The position numbers and the translations under genes were made by a program. A DNA stretch of 64,000 nt. Origin: CBDAUN01 sp965214615 (GTDB lineage: Bacteria > Pseudomonadota > Gammaproteobacteria > Arenicellales > JAJDZL01). Of the stretch, positions 63,117 to 64,000 are shown one piece after another (position 1 is the stretch's first letter; the number at the start of each line of letters is the position of its first letter). The notes beneath the pieces are model-generated. The model was not told where the DNA came from and did not search any database. It saw only the letters and a program-made list of their open reading frames with translations. The stretch spans positions 434,001-498,000 of the forward strand of contig OZ243952.1 in NCBI GenBank assembly GCA_965214615.1, in the 5' to 3' direction.

Positions 63117-64000
63117 TTATTCGTCAGCCCCTATCGCGTAAGTGCTGGCGTATGTTCTTGCAATGCTGTCAATTGCCTCGCTGGTCGCGATAGGCGTAGA
63201 GAACCGGGACGGATAGACCACAGACAGGTCGTAGGGCGCAGCCCCATGGACGATCCATTCGGCCAGAAATTCTCCGGAGCCCCCGCCTGTCCCGATTCCG
63301 ATGCAGTAGCCTGTCGCCAGCCACAGGCCCGGCAGGCTTTCAACCGGCCCCAGAATCGGCAGCCCGTCCGGCGTATAGCAAATTGGCCCGTTGACTATAT
63401 TTTTTATTCCGATCTGCCCGAATGCGGGAATTCGCTCGACAAGCCTTTTCAAATGCGGCTCAAGTCTCGTTGTATCGGGCTCAAGCAAGTCTTCGCAGAA
63501 GCCGTCCGGAATGCCGTCGACCGCCCACGGCACGGGCTCGCTCTCATAGATGCCGCCCAGCAATCCGCCACCTTCTTGACGAATATTGCACGGGACAGAT
63601 CTGTCGCGGATTGTCGGAAGCTCGTGACCGACGTGCCGCAGCCCGTCGATATTCTCGGTGATGATTTCGTGATGCTCGAGTGCATAGATCGGCAAATCCA
63701 ATCCAACATTCTTGAGCATTTCACGCGCCCAGAAGCTTGTTGCAATCACAACGTGCTCGGCGACGATGCTGCCGTGATCGGTCTGAATCAGCCAGTTTCC
63801 ATCTGAGCGTCTCGCCAAGCCAAGTACACAGCATCCGGTTTTGATCCTGGCCCCGCGCTGCCTGGCAGCCTTGGCGAGCGCATGCGTCGTGCCGGACGGA
63901 TCGACATGTCCGTCTCCGGGCGTGTGCGCCGCGCCGGCAATGTTGTCAACGCGCAGCAGCGGAAACAATTCGCAAACCCGCTGCGGCGAAACAATGCGGT
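63117..64000 (-). CDS. Partial FAD-dependent oxidoreductase (DAO/dimethylglycine dehydrogenase-like)
   Basis: The frame is open to the right window edge and gives about 293 C-terminal residues of a DAO-type flavoprotein resembling the FAD half of the dimethylglycine dehydrogenase at 46 kb: GDGHVDPSGTTHALAKAARQRGA, EHVVIATSFWAREM, IKNIVNGPICYTPDGLPILGPV and LWLATGYCIGIGTGGGSGEFLAEWIVHG. It stops after ASTYAIGADE, at the point where the long enzymes pass into the FAO_M and GcvT domains. Either it is a natural FAD-only oxidase or a shortened gene. The FAD-binding N-terminus lies outside the window. It is convergent with the broken ATPase gene. Confidence 0.8.
   Translation of the reverse strand, partial: RIVSPQRVCELFPLLRVDNIAGAAHTPGDGHVDPSGTTHALAKAARQRGARIKTGCCVLGLARRSDGNWLIQTDHGSIVAEHVVIATSFWAREMLKNVGLDLPIYALEHHEIITENIDGLRHVGHELPTIRDRSVPCNIRQEGGGLLGGIYESEPVPWAVDGIPDGFCEDLLEPDTTRLEPHLKRLVERIPAFGQIGIKNIVNGPICYTPDGLPILGPVESLPGLWLATGYCIGIGTGGGSGEFLAEWIVHGAAPYDLSVVYPSRFSTPIATSEAIDSIARTYASTYAIGADE

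Overview
The window reads as a chromosomal segment of a Gram-negative, heterotrophic, probably proteobacterial organism. This rests on an outer-membrane porin with a signal peptide and a C-terminal Phe, Tat and Sec export signals, a succinate-dehydrogenase-like complex with two membrane anchors, and many enzymes for methylated amines and organic acids. I cannot place it below phylum level. Coding density is high in the metabolic blocks. Accessory patches at about 0.5-2.6, 7.6-13.4, 24.8-27, 37.7-39 and 59.8-63 kb are more AT-rich, carry toxin-antitoxin, nuclease and ATPase genes, and contain several broken genes. I saw no rRNA, tRNA, CRISPR array or intact insertion sequence.

Region by region. 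0.3-7.5 kb: an amino-group carrier protein (LysW) pathway with lysW, lysX, lysY, a stand-alone class II glutaminase-type protein, lysZ and lysJ. An Uma2 nuclease gene and a PcfJ-like gene interrupt it between lysW and lysX. 7.6-13.4 kb: a DUF4143 ATPase behind a 200-bp array of about 22-bp repeats, an Rpn-type nuclease, an unknown protein and a methyltransferase-HNH fusion, with a duplicated fragment of the fusion lying upstream. 13.6-16.1 kb: a porin and a Tat-exported vanadium-haloperoxidase-type lipoprotein. 16.4-24.6 kb: a tight five-gene catabolic operon (MttB-type methyltransferase, aldehyde dehydrogenase, OYE-type demethylase, Xsc-like ThDP enzyme, TcuA-like flavoprotein). 24.8-27 kb: a HigBA/RelE-type toxin-antitoxin pair and unknown genes. 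27.1-30.4 kb: oligopeptidase B and an AI-2E-family permease. 30.9-37.7 kb: squalene synthase, ArgE, an enoyl-CoA hydratase and livGFHM; livK lies at 39.2-40.4 kb beyond an AbiE locus whose toxin is truncated. 40.8-44.1 kb: YkgJ-type protein, phosphodiesterase, FAD reductase and ferredoxin. 44.3-48.5 kb: class II aldolase, PhyH dioxygenase and a dimethylglycine/sarcosine dehydrogenase-type enzyme. 48.5-59.6 kb: two-subunit fumarase, sdhCDA-like genes, N-formylglutamate hydrolase, a thiolase-like protein, a GlcD-type oxidase, SdhB, acetoacetyl-CoA synthetase and an Lrp regulator. 59.8-64 kb: an enoyl-CoA hydratase and its decayed relative around a DinJ-YafQ pair with a nonsense-broken toxin, a nonsense-broken ATPase, and an FAD oxidoreductase that runs off the edge.

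Taken together, the genes suggest import of amino-acid-like compounds (Liv), stepwise demethylation of quaternary or tertiary amines (MttB-type, OYE-type and DMGDH-type enzymes) and feeding of the carbon into the TCA cycle (SDH, fumarase, thiolase, AacS). The feature most likely to be new is the LysW cluster. Its carrier is encoded with a C-terminal Gln instead of the usual Glu, no LysK-type release enzyme is in the cluster, and an Ntn-type glutaminase sits where such an activity would be needed. A second theme is decay: three toxin or ATPase genes are truncated or carry a stop codon, while the antitoxins beside two of them remain intact.
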